DNA of 7,005 bases from an uncultured Oscillospiraceae bacterium (GCA_900554535.1 USIA01000103.1:1-7005); one strand, 5' to 3'. Positions 1 through 6,566 are shown, counted from the first letter of the stretch. A program made the numbers and translations. The notes: generated by a model from the sequence alone, not told the origin.

Positions 1-216
1 CCGCTGCCCAACCCCCCCGGCCGCCCCGCAGGGCCCATCCGCCGCAATGAGTGCCGCGTCGCTCTTGGATTCCGCCGGTCGTTTGCCGGAACGGATCTCT
101 TCCGAAAATTTGGCCGCTTCCGCTGCGGTCATACCGGCCGCCGCTTTCACGCCCGCATAAACGCCAGCCGCGCGGAATCCCTGCGGCGCACATACGCCGC
201 CGTCGATAAACTGCAT
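1..216 (-). CDS. argJ: Bifunctional ornithine acetyltransferase / N-acetylglutamate synthase ArgJ, N-terminal part (runs off the window)
   Basis: Only the first 72 codons are present. The protein starts MQFIDGGVCAPQGFRAAGV, which is the characteristic ArgJ N-terminus (xxIDGGVxAPxGFxAAG), and continues to KSDAALIAAD, matching the family's K-D-L-A-L-I-x-S-D strand. The ATG at 216 is preceded by an AAAGGAGGG ribosome binding site. ArgJ moves the acetyl group from N-acetylornithine to glutamate in the cytoplasm, so the arginine pathway recycles acetyl groups. It lies 93 bp after argC on the same strand, as in many arginine operons, which supports the call. Two oddities: about 25 residues between GVKAA and KSD are longer than I expect for the family, and the last visible residues (GAAGGVGQR) do not match the usual AAGVFTTN. 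The catalytic Ala-Thr autocleavage site lies outside the window. Confidence 0.85.
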   Translation of the reverse strand, partial: MQFIDGGVCAPQGFRAAGVYAGVKAAAGMTAAEAAKFSEEIRSGKRPAESKSDAALIAADGPCGAAGGVGQR

Positions 217-309
217 GGTAAACCCTCCTTTATCAAAATGAAGCGGAACAATCTCCGTCAGGCAACGCCATTTTTGCCCGCTTCTGTGCTGCTCATCCGC
301 CTTAGTCCG

Positions 310-1347
<1,038 letters not shown>

Positions 1348-1375
1348 GGAAAAAGTCCCTCTTTCTACCGCAAAA

Positions 1376-1395
1376 GGGCGGACAAGCGTCCGCCC
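1376..1395 (-). terminator. Hairpin with short T-run between argG and argC
   Basis: GGGCGGAC and GTCCGCCC form a perfect 8-bp GC-rich stem around a 4-base loop. Read on the minus strand it is followed by TTTTG. It lies 25 bases past the argG stop and 28 bases before the argC start. The T-run is short, so it is more likely a partial terminator or a processing/stability hairpin than a full stop. No separate argC promoter fits in the 28 bases after it. Confidence 0.55.
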
Positions 1396-1420
1396 ACATG
1401 CTGATTGAATTGTGTATGCC

Positions 1421-2656
1421 TTACTTGTTTTTGTTGGCCAGTCTCTTCTGGGCCTGAACCTTGATGGGCAGGCCAAACAGGTTGATGAAGCCAGCCGAAT
1501 CGGCCTGGTTATAGACCTCGTCCTCGCTGAACGTGGCAATGTCCTCGTCATAGAGGCTGTAGGGACTGGAAACGCCGGCGTCGATGATGTTGCCCTTATA
1601 GAGTTTGAGCTTCACATCGCCCGTGACTGTCTCCTGCGTCTTGCTGACAAACGCGGAGAGCGCCTCGCGCAGCGGGGTGAACCACTTGCCGTCATAGACC
1701 AGCTCCGCGAACTTGATGGAAAGGCCCTGCTTGTAGTGGAAGGTGTCCTTATCCAGGCAGATTTCTTCCAGCTTCTCGTGCGCATGATAGAGGATGGAAC
1801 CGCCGGGGGTTTCATAAACGCCGCGGCTCTTCATGCCAACCAAGCGGTTTTCCACGATGTCCGCGATGCCGATGCCGTTCTCGCCGCCGAGTTTGTTGAG
1901 CTGGCTCAACAGATCGACTGCGCAGAGCTTCTGGCCGTCGAGTTCGGTCGGGATTCCCTTTTCAAAATGAATGGTCACATAGGTCGGCTTGTCCGGGGCC
2001 TGCTCCGGGGAAACGCCCAGCTCCAAAAAGCCCGGTTTATTGTACTGCGGCTCGTTCTTGGGGTCCTCCAAGTCCAGGCCCTCATGAGACAGATGCCACA
2101 GGTTCTTGTCTTTGCTGTAGTTGGTCTCGCGGGTGATCTTCAAAGGCACATTGTGCGCTTCCGCATAGTCAATCTCCTCGTCGCGAGACTTGAGATCCCA
2201 TTCGCGCCACGGCGCAATGATAGGCATATTCGGAGCAAACGCCTTGATGGACAGTTCAAAACGCACCTGGTCGTTGCCCTTGCCGGTGCAGCCGTGGCAG
2301 ATGGCGTCCGCGCCCTCGGCCTCGGCAATCTCCACCAGGCGCTTCGCAATCAGCGGGCGGGCAAAGCTGGTGCCGAGCAGGTACTTGTTTTCATACACTG
2401 CGTCCGCCTGCAGCGTCGGCCAGATGTAATCCTCGACAAACTGCTTTTTCAGGTCCGCAATATAGAGCTTGCTTGCGCCGGTCTTCTTCGCCTTTTCCTC
2501 CAGGCCGTCCAGCTCGCCCGCGCCCTGGCCCACGTCGGCCGCCACGGCGATAACCTCGCAGTTGTTGTAATTTTCCTTCAGCCACGGGATGATGATGGAC
2601 GTATCCAGGCCGCCGGAATACGCCAGCACGACTTTCTTGATCTTTTTCTTATCCAT
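1421..2656 (-). CDS. argG: Argininosuccinate synthase ArgG
   Basis: A 411-residue protein, normal for the family, which joins citrulline and aspartate using ATP to give argininosuccinate, the penultimate step to arginine. The sequence shows the PP-loop ATP pyrophosphatase signature AYSGGLDTS (residues 12-20), LLGTSFARPLIAK (93-105), the citrulline/aspartate-binding HGCTGKGNDQVRFE (121-134), and SRGVYETPGG (278-286). The frame is open 25 codons further upstream, but those codons run through the predicted promoter. The ATG at 2656 puts the PP-loop at the normal place and has GGAGG 10 bases upstream. It is first in the argG-argC-argJ run. argH, which usually accompanies it, is not seen here. A promoter and an ARG box lie just upstream, pointing to arginine-dependent control by an ArgR/AhrC-type repressor. 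No defects seen. Confidence 0.97.
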   Translation of the reverse strand: MDKKKIKKVVLAYSGGLDTSIIIPWLKENYNNCEVIAVAADVGQGAGELDGLEEKAKKTGASKLYIADLKKQFVEDYIWPTLQADAVYENKYLLGTSFARPLIAKRLVEIAEAEGADAICHGCTGKGNDQVRFELSIKAFAPNMPIIAPWREWDLKSRDEEIDYAEAHNVPLKITRETNYSKDKNLWHLSHEGLDLEDPKNEPQYNKPGFLELGVSPEQAPDKPTYVTIHFEKGIPTELDGQKLCAVDLLSQLNKLGGENGIGIADIVENRLVGMKSRGVYETPGGSILYHAHEKLEEICLDKDTFHYKQGLSIKFAELVYDGKWFTPLREALSAFVSKTQETVTGDVKLKLYKGNIIDAGVSSPYSLYDEDIATFSEDEVYNQADSAGFINLFGLPIKVQAQKRLANKNK

Positions 2657-2690
2657 AATCGGTGTGCCTCCGTTTTTTGTTTGTACGCTT

Positions 2691-2718
2691 ATTATACACC
2701 CGATGTGCAAAAAAGCAA
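2691..2718 (-). promoter_or_regulatory. Predicted sigma-A promoter of argG
   Basis: On the minus strand a TTGCTT -35 (2713-2718) and a perfect TATAAT -10 (2691-2696) are separated by 16 bases. The start site would be near 2684, giving a leader of about 27 bases. This leaves no room for a riboswitch or attenuator ahead of argG. Confidence 0.75.
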
Positions 2719-2724
2719 GCCCTT

Positions 2725-2742
2725 TTTGCATAAATATTCATT
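2725..2742 (-). promoter_or_regulatory. ARG box (ArgR/AhrC operator) upstream of argG
   Basis: The minus strand reads AATGAATATTTATGCAAA, matching 17 of 18 positions of the classic ARG box WNTGAATWWWWATTCANW, with one mismatch in the second half-site. It begins 6 bases upstream of the argG -35, about -41 to -58 from the predicted start. Its position and match make arginine-dependent regulation of argG likely. I found no clear second box at the usual 3-bp spacing, only a weak half-site. Confidence 0.65.
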
Positions 2743-2783
2743 AAAATACGAATTTGTCTCTCAGCCGGAACCCAGTTTCTCCC

Positions 2784-2812
2784 TTTTCCGCGTATGGATT
2801 TCGTGTTATAAT
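2784..2812 (+). promoter_or_regulatory. Predicted extended -10 promoter of the flavin reductase gene
   Basis: A perfect TATAAT lies at 2807-2812, preceded by the extended -10 element TG one base upstream (2804-2805). The -35 (TTTTCC, 2784-2789, 17-base spacer) is poor, which is common for extended -10 promoters. The start would be near 2819, 47 bases before the ATG. Confidence 0.65.
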
Positions 2813-2865
2813 AGAAAAATAAATACGTTTTTACGCAGTAGGAATTTTTAGGAGGGATTTTTGGT

Positions 2866-3363
2866 ATGCAGGAAATCGCATTGGAGTCGCTGCATTTTAA
2901 CCCATTCACAACCATCGGCAAGCAGTGGATGCTCGTGGCGGCTGGAAAGCCGGAAAAATGCAATGCCATGACCGCCAGCTGGGGCGGCATGGGCGTGATG
3001 TGGGGAAAAAACGTCGCGGCCTGCGTCATACGGCCGCAGCGCCATACGCTGCAGTTTTTGGACAGCAACGATACGTACACGCTCAGCTTCTTTGAAGAAT
3101 CGCACCGCGCGGCACTCAATTACTGCGGCAGCCACTCGGGCGGCGAAAACCAGAAGATCGCCGCAGCGGGGTTGACGCTTGTTCCCGACACCGACGCACC
3201 CGTGTTTCAGGAAGCGCAATTGACATTTGTCTGCAAAAAGCTCTATCGCCAGCCGATGGACCCGGCCTGTCTGATTGATCCGAACATCGACGGGACCTGG
3301 TATGCGGACCACGACTACCACATCCTGTTTGTCGGCGAGATCATCAAGGTGCTGCAAAACTGA
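2866..3363 (+). CDS. Flavin reductase-like FMN-binding split-barrel protein (DIM6/NTAB type)
   Basis: A 165-residue cytoplasmic protein. The ATG at 2866 has AGGAGGG 9 bases upstream. The region from about residue 14 to 80 (TTIGKQWMLVAAG, then NAMTASWGGMGVMWGKNVAACVIRPQRHT) matches the flavin reductase-like domain, where the NAMTASW strand and the following loop contact FMN in known members. No separate NAD(P)H-binding domain is visible. Relatives reduce flavin or carry out small redox reactions, but the substrate cannot be read from sequence, and many clostridial copies have no known role. It stands alone with its own promoter, divergent from argG and convergent with the Crp/Fnr regulator, so the neighbours do not indicate a partner. 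No signal peptide or membrane segment. The family is likely; the function is open. Confidence 0.85.
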   Translation: MQEIALESLHFNPFTTIGKQWMLVAAGKPEKCNAMTASWGGMGVMWGKNVAACVIRPQRHTLQFLDSNDTYTLSFFEESHRAALNYCGSHSGGENQKIAAAGLTLVPDTDAPVFQEAQLTFVCKKLYRQPMDPACLIDPNIDGTWYADHDYHILFVGEIIKVLQN

Positions 3364-3395
3364 TTCCAAAGGTAATTTTCGAAAGTTTTCGATTC

Positions 3396-3500
3396 AAAAG
3401 CGCGCTCGCGGAGCTATCCTGATATGCTCCCTTTAAAGCGTTCAGTGCTTTTTCACTGTTCGCTTTAAAGGGAGCATATCAAACCCGCGGGCGCGCTTTT
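3396..3500. terminator. Nested long inverted repeat acting as convergent terminator
   Basis: The outer arms 3396-3411 and 3485-3500 pair over 16 bp with a single G-U wobble. They carry AAAAGCGCGC at one end and GCGCGCTTTT(T) at the other, so either direction ends in a T-run. Inside, 3421-3440 (GATATGCTCCCTTTAAAGCG) and 3461-3480 form a perfect 20-bp stem. Its 20-base loop contains a further 5-bp CAGTG/CACTG stem. The structure lies exactly between the convergent ends of the flavin reductase gene (3363) and the Crp/Fnr gene (3508), so a bidirectional terminator role is likely. Its size and the different composition of the inner part are unusual. Confidence 0.8.
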
Positions 3501-3507
3501 TGGAATG

Positions 3508-4140
3508 TTATTTTGCAAAATCTTCCAGCGCCTTTTTCTCCAACACCTGCACGGTTCGGTAGCCCAGCCGGACCCAGCCGCGTTTGACGAACATCTGCAA
3601 AACGCGGCTGACTGTGACGCGCGTCACGCCGGTGAGACTGCCCAGCTCCTCCTGAGAAGCATGCACGGCGTCATCCCTGCCGCACAGCGAGACAAGCACG
3701 CCAGCCAATCGCCGGTCCGCAGGAAAAAAGGTCATCGTATCCACCTGGGCCGAGAGCATGCGCACGGTTTTGGCCAAAAATTGCAGCATCTGCATGGCGA
3801 TCCCCGGCTCCCGGCGAAAAACCGCCATCAGTTCCGCACGCCCCACGGCCACGATCTCGCAGTCTGTCACCGTACGGGCTGAACTCATCCGCGGCTGGCC
3901 GTCGAAGAAAGCGGCCTCGCCGAAGATGGACCCGCTCTCGCGCAGGACAAGCGTCCGCTCCGCCCCGTCGTCGGAATTCAAAAAAATCCGCACGCGGCCT
4001 TTTTTCAGATAATAAAACCGGCTGTCCGTCTCATCCTGAAAATAGAGCATGGTGCCGCGCGGCACACGCCGCACCGCCTGGCCCTCCGCGAGGATTTCCC
4101 ATCCCGCAGACTCGGAAAAGTAAAAGGGTTCGTGCGCCAT
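3508..4140 (-). CDS. Crp/Fnr-family transcriptional regulator
   Basis: A 210-residue protein. An N-terminal cyclic-nucleotide-binding-like beta-barrel (about residues 5-115) is followed by a long dimerisation helix (about 112-138) and a Crp-type winged helix-turn-helix (about 140-200). The barrel contains SGSIFGEAAFFDGQPRMSSA at 69-88. The helix-turn-helix contains SQEELGSLTGVTRVTVSRVL (162-181), with the recognition helix at about 173-184. The phosphate-binding cassette keeps the GE and Arg84, but the residue after the Arg is Met rather than the usual Ser/Thr, so cAMP binding is doubtful. Only two cysteines (94, 153) are present, so it is not an FNR Fe-S sensor. I chose ATG 4140 over a TTG at 4161 because GGGAGG lies 9 bases upstream of the ATG and overlaps the TTG alternative. 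It is divergent from leuC and shares a candidate operator with it. The ligand is unknown. Confidence 0.9.
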   Translation of the reverse strand: MAHEPFYFSESAGWEILAEGQAVRRVPRGTMLYFQDETDSRFYYLKKGRVRIFLNSDDGAERTLVLRESGSIFGEAAFFDGQPRMSSARTVTDCEIVAVGRAELMAVFRREPGIAMQMLQFLAKTVRMLSAQVDTMTFFPADRRLAGVLVSLCGRDDAVHASQEELGSLTGVTRVTVSRVLQMFVKRGWVRLGYRTVQVLEKKALEDFAK

Positions 4141-4210
4141 CAAAGTCAGCCTCCCTGTCAAATCGAATGCAACGGCCTATGCGCCCATCCACGTGCGACG
4201 GTACAAGTAA

Positions 4211-4239
4211 ATTGTAATATACTTTACATTTTTTGTCCA
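4211..4239 (-). promoter_or_regulatory. Predicted promoter of the Crp/Fnr-family gene
   Basis: On the minus strand TGGACA (4234-4239, 5/6 match to -35) and TACAAT (4211-4216, 5/6 match to -10) are separated by exactly 17 bases. The start would be near 4204, leaving a leader of about 63 bases. The palindrome at 4213-4228 overlaps the -10 and the spacer, a position expected to block RNA polymerase. Confidence 0.6.
4213..4228. promoter_or_regulatory. Candidate Crp/Fnr-type operator TGTAA-N6-TTACA
   Basis: TGTAATATACTTTACA is a perfect 5-bp inverted repeat with a 6-base spacer. This is the same architecture as Crp-family sites (TGTGA-N6-TCACA), and it also contains GTA-N8-TAC. It lies between a Crp/Fnr-family gene and leuC. 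Its centre (4220.5) is 41.5 bases upstream of the predicted leuC start (4262), the class II activator position. It also overlaps the regulator's own core promoter. That the neighbouring regulator binds it is inference. Confidence 0.55.
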
Positions 4240-4255
4240 GCATTTATGGCATAAT
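4227..4255 (+). promoter_or_regulatory. Predicted activator-dependent promoter of leuCD
   Basis: The -10 is CATAAT (4250-4255) with an extended TG at 4247-4248. At 17-base spacing the -35 would be CATTTT (4227-4232), which is very weak and touches the operator at 4213-4228. A good -10 with a missing -35 fits a promoter that needs a bound activator. The start near 4262 leaves only about 39 leader bases, too short for a T-box or leader-peptide attenuator. Confidence 0.5.
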
Positions 4256-4266
4256 AGACGCGAAAT

Positions 4267-4281
4267 AATTTTCGGAAGAAA
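4267..4281 (+). promoter_or_regulatory. Weak CodY-like box in the leuC leader
   Basis: AATTTTCGGAAGAAA matches 11 of 15 positions of the CodY consensus AATTTTCWGAAAATT, including the whole first half. CodY senses branched-chain amino acids in many Firmicutes, and leucine genes are common targets, so the location (+6 to +20) makes sense. An equally good match occurs at 3375-3389 with no obvious role, so chance is a real possibility. Confidence 0.25.
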
Positions 4282-4300
4282 GTAAAGGAGGCTTTTTCGT

Positions 4301-5560
4301 ATGGGAATGACCATGACCCAAAAAATTCTCGCCGCGCACGCGGGACTCGACCACGTGGAAGCGGGGCAGCTCATCGAGGCCAAGCTCGACCTGGTTTTGG
4401 GCAACGACATCACCAGTCCGGTCGCCATCAATGAATTTGAGAAGTGCGGTGCAAACTCTGTTTTTGACAAAAACCGCATCGCACTCGTGCTGGATCACTT
4501 TGTGCCGAATAAAGACATCAAAGCCGCTGAGCAGTGCCGCCAGACGCGCGGCTTTGCGGGCAAATACGACATCAAAAACTTCTTTGATGTGGGCAAAATG
4601 GGCATCGAGCATGCGCTGCTGCCGGAGCAGGGCCTTGTCGGTCCGGGCGACTGCATCATCGGCGCGGACAGTCACACCTGCACCTATGGCGCTTTGGGCG
4701 CGTTTTCAACCGGCGTGGGCAGCACGGATATGGCTGCGGGCATGATCTCCGGCAAAGCGTGGTTCAAGGTTCCTTCCGCGATCAAAGTGGTGCTCAAGGG
4801 CAAAAAGACGGGTTTTGTCAGTGGCAAGGACGTCATTTTGCACCTGATCGGTGAAATCGGTGTGGACGGCGCTTTATACCAGAGTCTGGAATTCACGGGG
4901 GAAGGCGTTTCCGACCTCTCAATTGAGGACCGGCTCTGCATCGCAAACATGGCGATCGAAGCGGGCGCGAAAAACGGCATCTTCCCGGTGGACGACAAGA
5001 CGCTGGCTTATGAAAAGGGCCGCTTCCAGCGCGAGCCGAAGGGGTATACCGCCGACCCGGACGCTGACTATACCCGTGTTGTGGAGATCGATCTGTCCAC
5101 CCTGCGGCCCACGGTCAGCTTCCCGCATCTGCCGGAAAACACCAAAACCATCGACGAGGCGGCCGGCGTCAAAATCGACCAGGCGGTCATCGGTTCCTGC
5201 ACAAACGGCCGCATCGAAGATATGCGCGTCGCCGCTTCCATTCTCAAGGGCCGCAAGGTCAAAGACGGCGTACGCTGCATTGTGATTCCGGCCACACAGA
5301 ACATCTATCTGCAATGCATCCGCGAGGGCCTAGCCGAAATCTTCATTGAGGCAGGCGCTGTGGTCAGCACGCCGACGTGCGGGCCGTGCCTGGGTGGTTA
5401 CATGGGAATTCTCGGCAAAGGCGAGCGGGCCGTCTCCACGACGAACCGCAATTTTGTCGGTCGCATGGGCCATGTGGAGAGCGAAGTTTATCTGGCGAGT
5501 CCTGCTGTTGCGGCAGCCAGCGCTGTGACCGGCGTCCTGACCGATCCGGCCAAACTGTAA
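4301..5560 (+). CDS. leuC: 3-isopropylmalate dehydratase large subunit LeuC
   Basis: A 419-residue aconitase-superfamily protein, the length of the short clostridial/archaeal-type LeuC. With LeuD it isomerises 2-isopropylmalate to 3-isopropylmalate in leucine synthesis. The three ligands of the [4Fe-4S] cluster are present: Cys300 in GSCTNGR (298-304), and Cys360 and Cys363 in PTCGPCLGG (358-366). Other family landmarks are DHFVPNKD (65-72), GADSHTCTYGALGAFSTGVGS (121-141) and NRNFVGRMG (382-390). The first ATG at 4301 is taken because GGAGG lies 9 bases upstream; ATGs at 4307 and 4313 fit less well. leuD follows after 13 bp. Relatives acting on dimethylmalate or homoaconitate look similar, so the substrate is a strong inference, not proof. 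No leuA or leuB is in the window. Confidence 0.93.
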   Translation: MGMTMTQKILAAHAGLDHVEAGQLIEAKLDLVLGNDITSPVAINEFEKCGANSVFDKNRIALVLDHFVPNKDIKAAEQCRQTRGFAGKYDIKNFFDVGKMGIEHALLPEQGLVGPGDCIIGADSHTCTYGALGAFSTGVGSTDMAAGMISGKAWFKVPSAIKVVLKGKKTGFVSGKDVILHLIGEIGVDGALYQSLEFTGEGVSDLSIEDRLCIANMAIEAGAKNGIFPVDDKTLAYEKGRFQREPKGYTADPDADYTRVVEIDLSTLRPTVSFPHLPENTKTIDEAAGVKIDQAVIGSCTNGRIEDMRVAASILKGRKVKDGVRCIVIPATQNIYLQCIREGLAEIFIEAGAVVSTPTCGPCLGGYMGILGKGERAVSTTNRNFVGRMGHVESEVYLASPAVAAASAVTGVLTDPAKL

Positions 5561-5573
5561 AGGAGGCTTTTTC

Positions 5574-6056
5574 ATGCTTGCAAAAGGCACAGTACACAAA
5601 TACGGCGACAATGTGGACACCGACGTGATCATCCCGGCACGGTACCTGAACACCTCCTCTCATGCGGAACTGGCGCAGCACTGCATGGAGGACATCGACA
5701 AAGACTTCGTCAAAAATGTGAAGCCGGGCGACATCATCGTCGCGGAAAAGAACTTTGGCTGCGGTTCTTCGCGCGAGCACGCGCCGATTGCCATCAAGGC
5801 CAGCGGGGTTTCGTGCGTAATTGCCTGCACATTTGCGCGCATTTTTTACCGCAACAGCATCAACATCGGCTTGCCGATCCTCGAATGCCCGGAGGCCGCC
5901 ATGTCGATCCAAAACGGCGACACGGTCAGCGTGGACTTTTCGACCGGCGTGATCACCGACGAGACAACCGGCAAGACATTTCAGGCGCAGCCCTTCCCGC
6001 CCTTTATCCAGAATATCATCGACAAGGGCGGCCTGCTCAACAGCCTGAAAGGATAA
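5574..6056 (+). CDS. leuD: 3-isopropylmalate dehydratase small subunit LeuD
   Basis: A 160-residue swivel-domain subunit that closes over the LeuC active site. Visible are DNVDTDVIIPARYLNTSSH (12-30, with the YLNTS substrate-specificity loop typical of clostridial LeuD), HCMEDID (36-42), KNFGCGSSREHAP (59-71, catalytic Ser/Arg loop), and the ending FPPFIQNIIDKGGLLNSLKG (141-160). The ATG at 5574 has AAAGGAGG whose first bases are part of the leuC stop codon, so the two genes are tightly spaced and likely translationally coupled for a 1:1 complex. The 17 bases just before this start are identical to those before leuC. A hairpin terminator follows. Length and motifs are complete. Confidence 0.94.
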   Translation: MLAKGTVHKYGDNVDTDVIIPARYLNTSSHAELAQHCMEDIDKDFVKNVKPGDIIVAEKNFGCGSSREHAPIAIKASGVSCVIACTFARIFYRNSINIGLPILECPEAAMSIQNGDTVSVDFSTGVITDETTGKTFQAQPFPPFIQNIIDKGGLLNSLKG

Positions 6057-6093
6057 ATGGCCATCCTCCGGCGGCCCAGTAAACAAAATGGAA

Positions 6094-6129
6094 CAGGCCC
6101 CTGCCCTTCGCAAAAAAGGCAGGGGCCTG
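6094..6129. terminator. Hairpin terminator after leuCD
   Basis: CAGGCCCCTGCC (6094-6105) and GGCAGGGGCCTG (6118-6129) form a perfect 12-bp stem with a 12-base loop, 37 bases after the leuD stop. On the plus strand it is followed by CTTCTTG, a poor T-tract. On the minus strand the tail is TTCCATTTTG. It probably ends leuCD and may also stop transcripts from the lipoprotein gene coming the other way. Confidence 0.7.
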
Positions 6130-6263
6130 CTTCTTGACCGTCCTCAGAAAAGGCTGCATTCTTTCAGTAAAGCCATTTGGCAATTTCTGGGCTATTTGGT
6201 GATCCGTTTCATTGCAGATGCCGGCTTTCACCAGATCGAATGATGCCCCATTGACGTCTTCTT

Positions 6264-6566
6264 TTAGTCAGCAGCACTGGAAGTATCCGCGTCTATACTT
6301 TCCGTATTATTCGTCGTGTTTGTACTATCTGTAGTACTATCAGTATCCTCTTCTGTGCTGGACGTGCTGTCCTCGGCAGTATAGGTGCTGTCCGTATCGG
6401 TACTATAGGTATCCTCGGTGCTGTACGTATCTTCGCTGGAGGTCTCCTCCGTACTATACGTTGTGGTGTCGTCCGCCGAAGAAGTGGATGTGTCGCTGCA
6501 ACCGGCGAGTGCGCCAACGGCAAATAACGAGAGCAGGGCCAGAGCAATGGCAGAATTGCGTTTCAT
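6264..6566 (-). CDS. Small lipoprotein with a disordered acidic Ser/Thr-rich mature region
   Basis: I do not recognise this 100-residue protein as a named family. Residues 1-22 are a clear lipoprotein signal peptide (MKRNSAIALALLSLFAVGALAG): positive start, hydrophobic core, and an LAGC lipobox with Cys23 as the lipid attachment point. The mature 78 residues contain 24 Thr, 18 Ser, 14 Asp and 8 Glu, with no Lys, Arg or His. They include imperfect repeats of the type EDTYST (about residues 45-57). Such a chain should be unfolded, strongly negative and membrane-anchored outside the cell; it may be a spacer, a glycosylation target or a cation binder, which is speculation. The ATG at 6566 has GAGG 9 bases upstream. 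It stands alone; a weak GATAAT at 6614-6619 could be its -10. The signal peptide makes a real gene likely. Confidence 0.8.
   Translation of the reverse strand: MKRNSAIALALLSLFAVGALAGCSDTSTSSADDTTTYSTEETSSEDTYSTEDTYSTDTDSTYTAEDSTSSTEEDTDSTTDSTNTTNNTESIDADTSSAAD

Noticed and set aside
2684..2697. Imperfect TGTA/TACA inverted repeat near the argG -10, considered as a second Crp/Fnr-type site
   Set aside because: The spacing is odd and the half-sites are incomplete, and the sequence is explained by the -10 TATAAT.
1412..2851. A 479-codon open frame on the plus strand antisense to argG
   Set aside because: It is a shadow of argG in a GC-rich gene: its translation has no recognisable domain, and the argG protein on the other strand is complete with all motifs. 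It also runs through both divergent promoters.
3375..3389. CodY-like sequence AATTTTCGAAAGTTT
   Set aside because: It lies after the end of the flavin reductase gene between convergent genes, where no promoter is visible; taken as a chance match.
4262..4300. T-box or leucine leader-peptide attenuator ahead of leuC
   Set aside because: The predicted leader is only about 39 bases with no T-box motif, no leucine-rich small frame and no terminator.
5364..6113. A 249-codon open frame on the minus strand across leuC end and leuD
   Set aside because: Antisense to two well-supported genes and its upstream end lies inside the leuCD terminator region; translation resembles no family.
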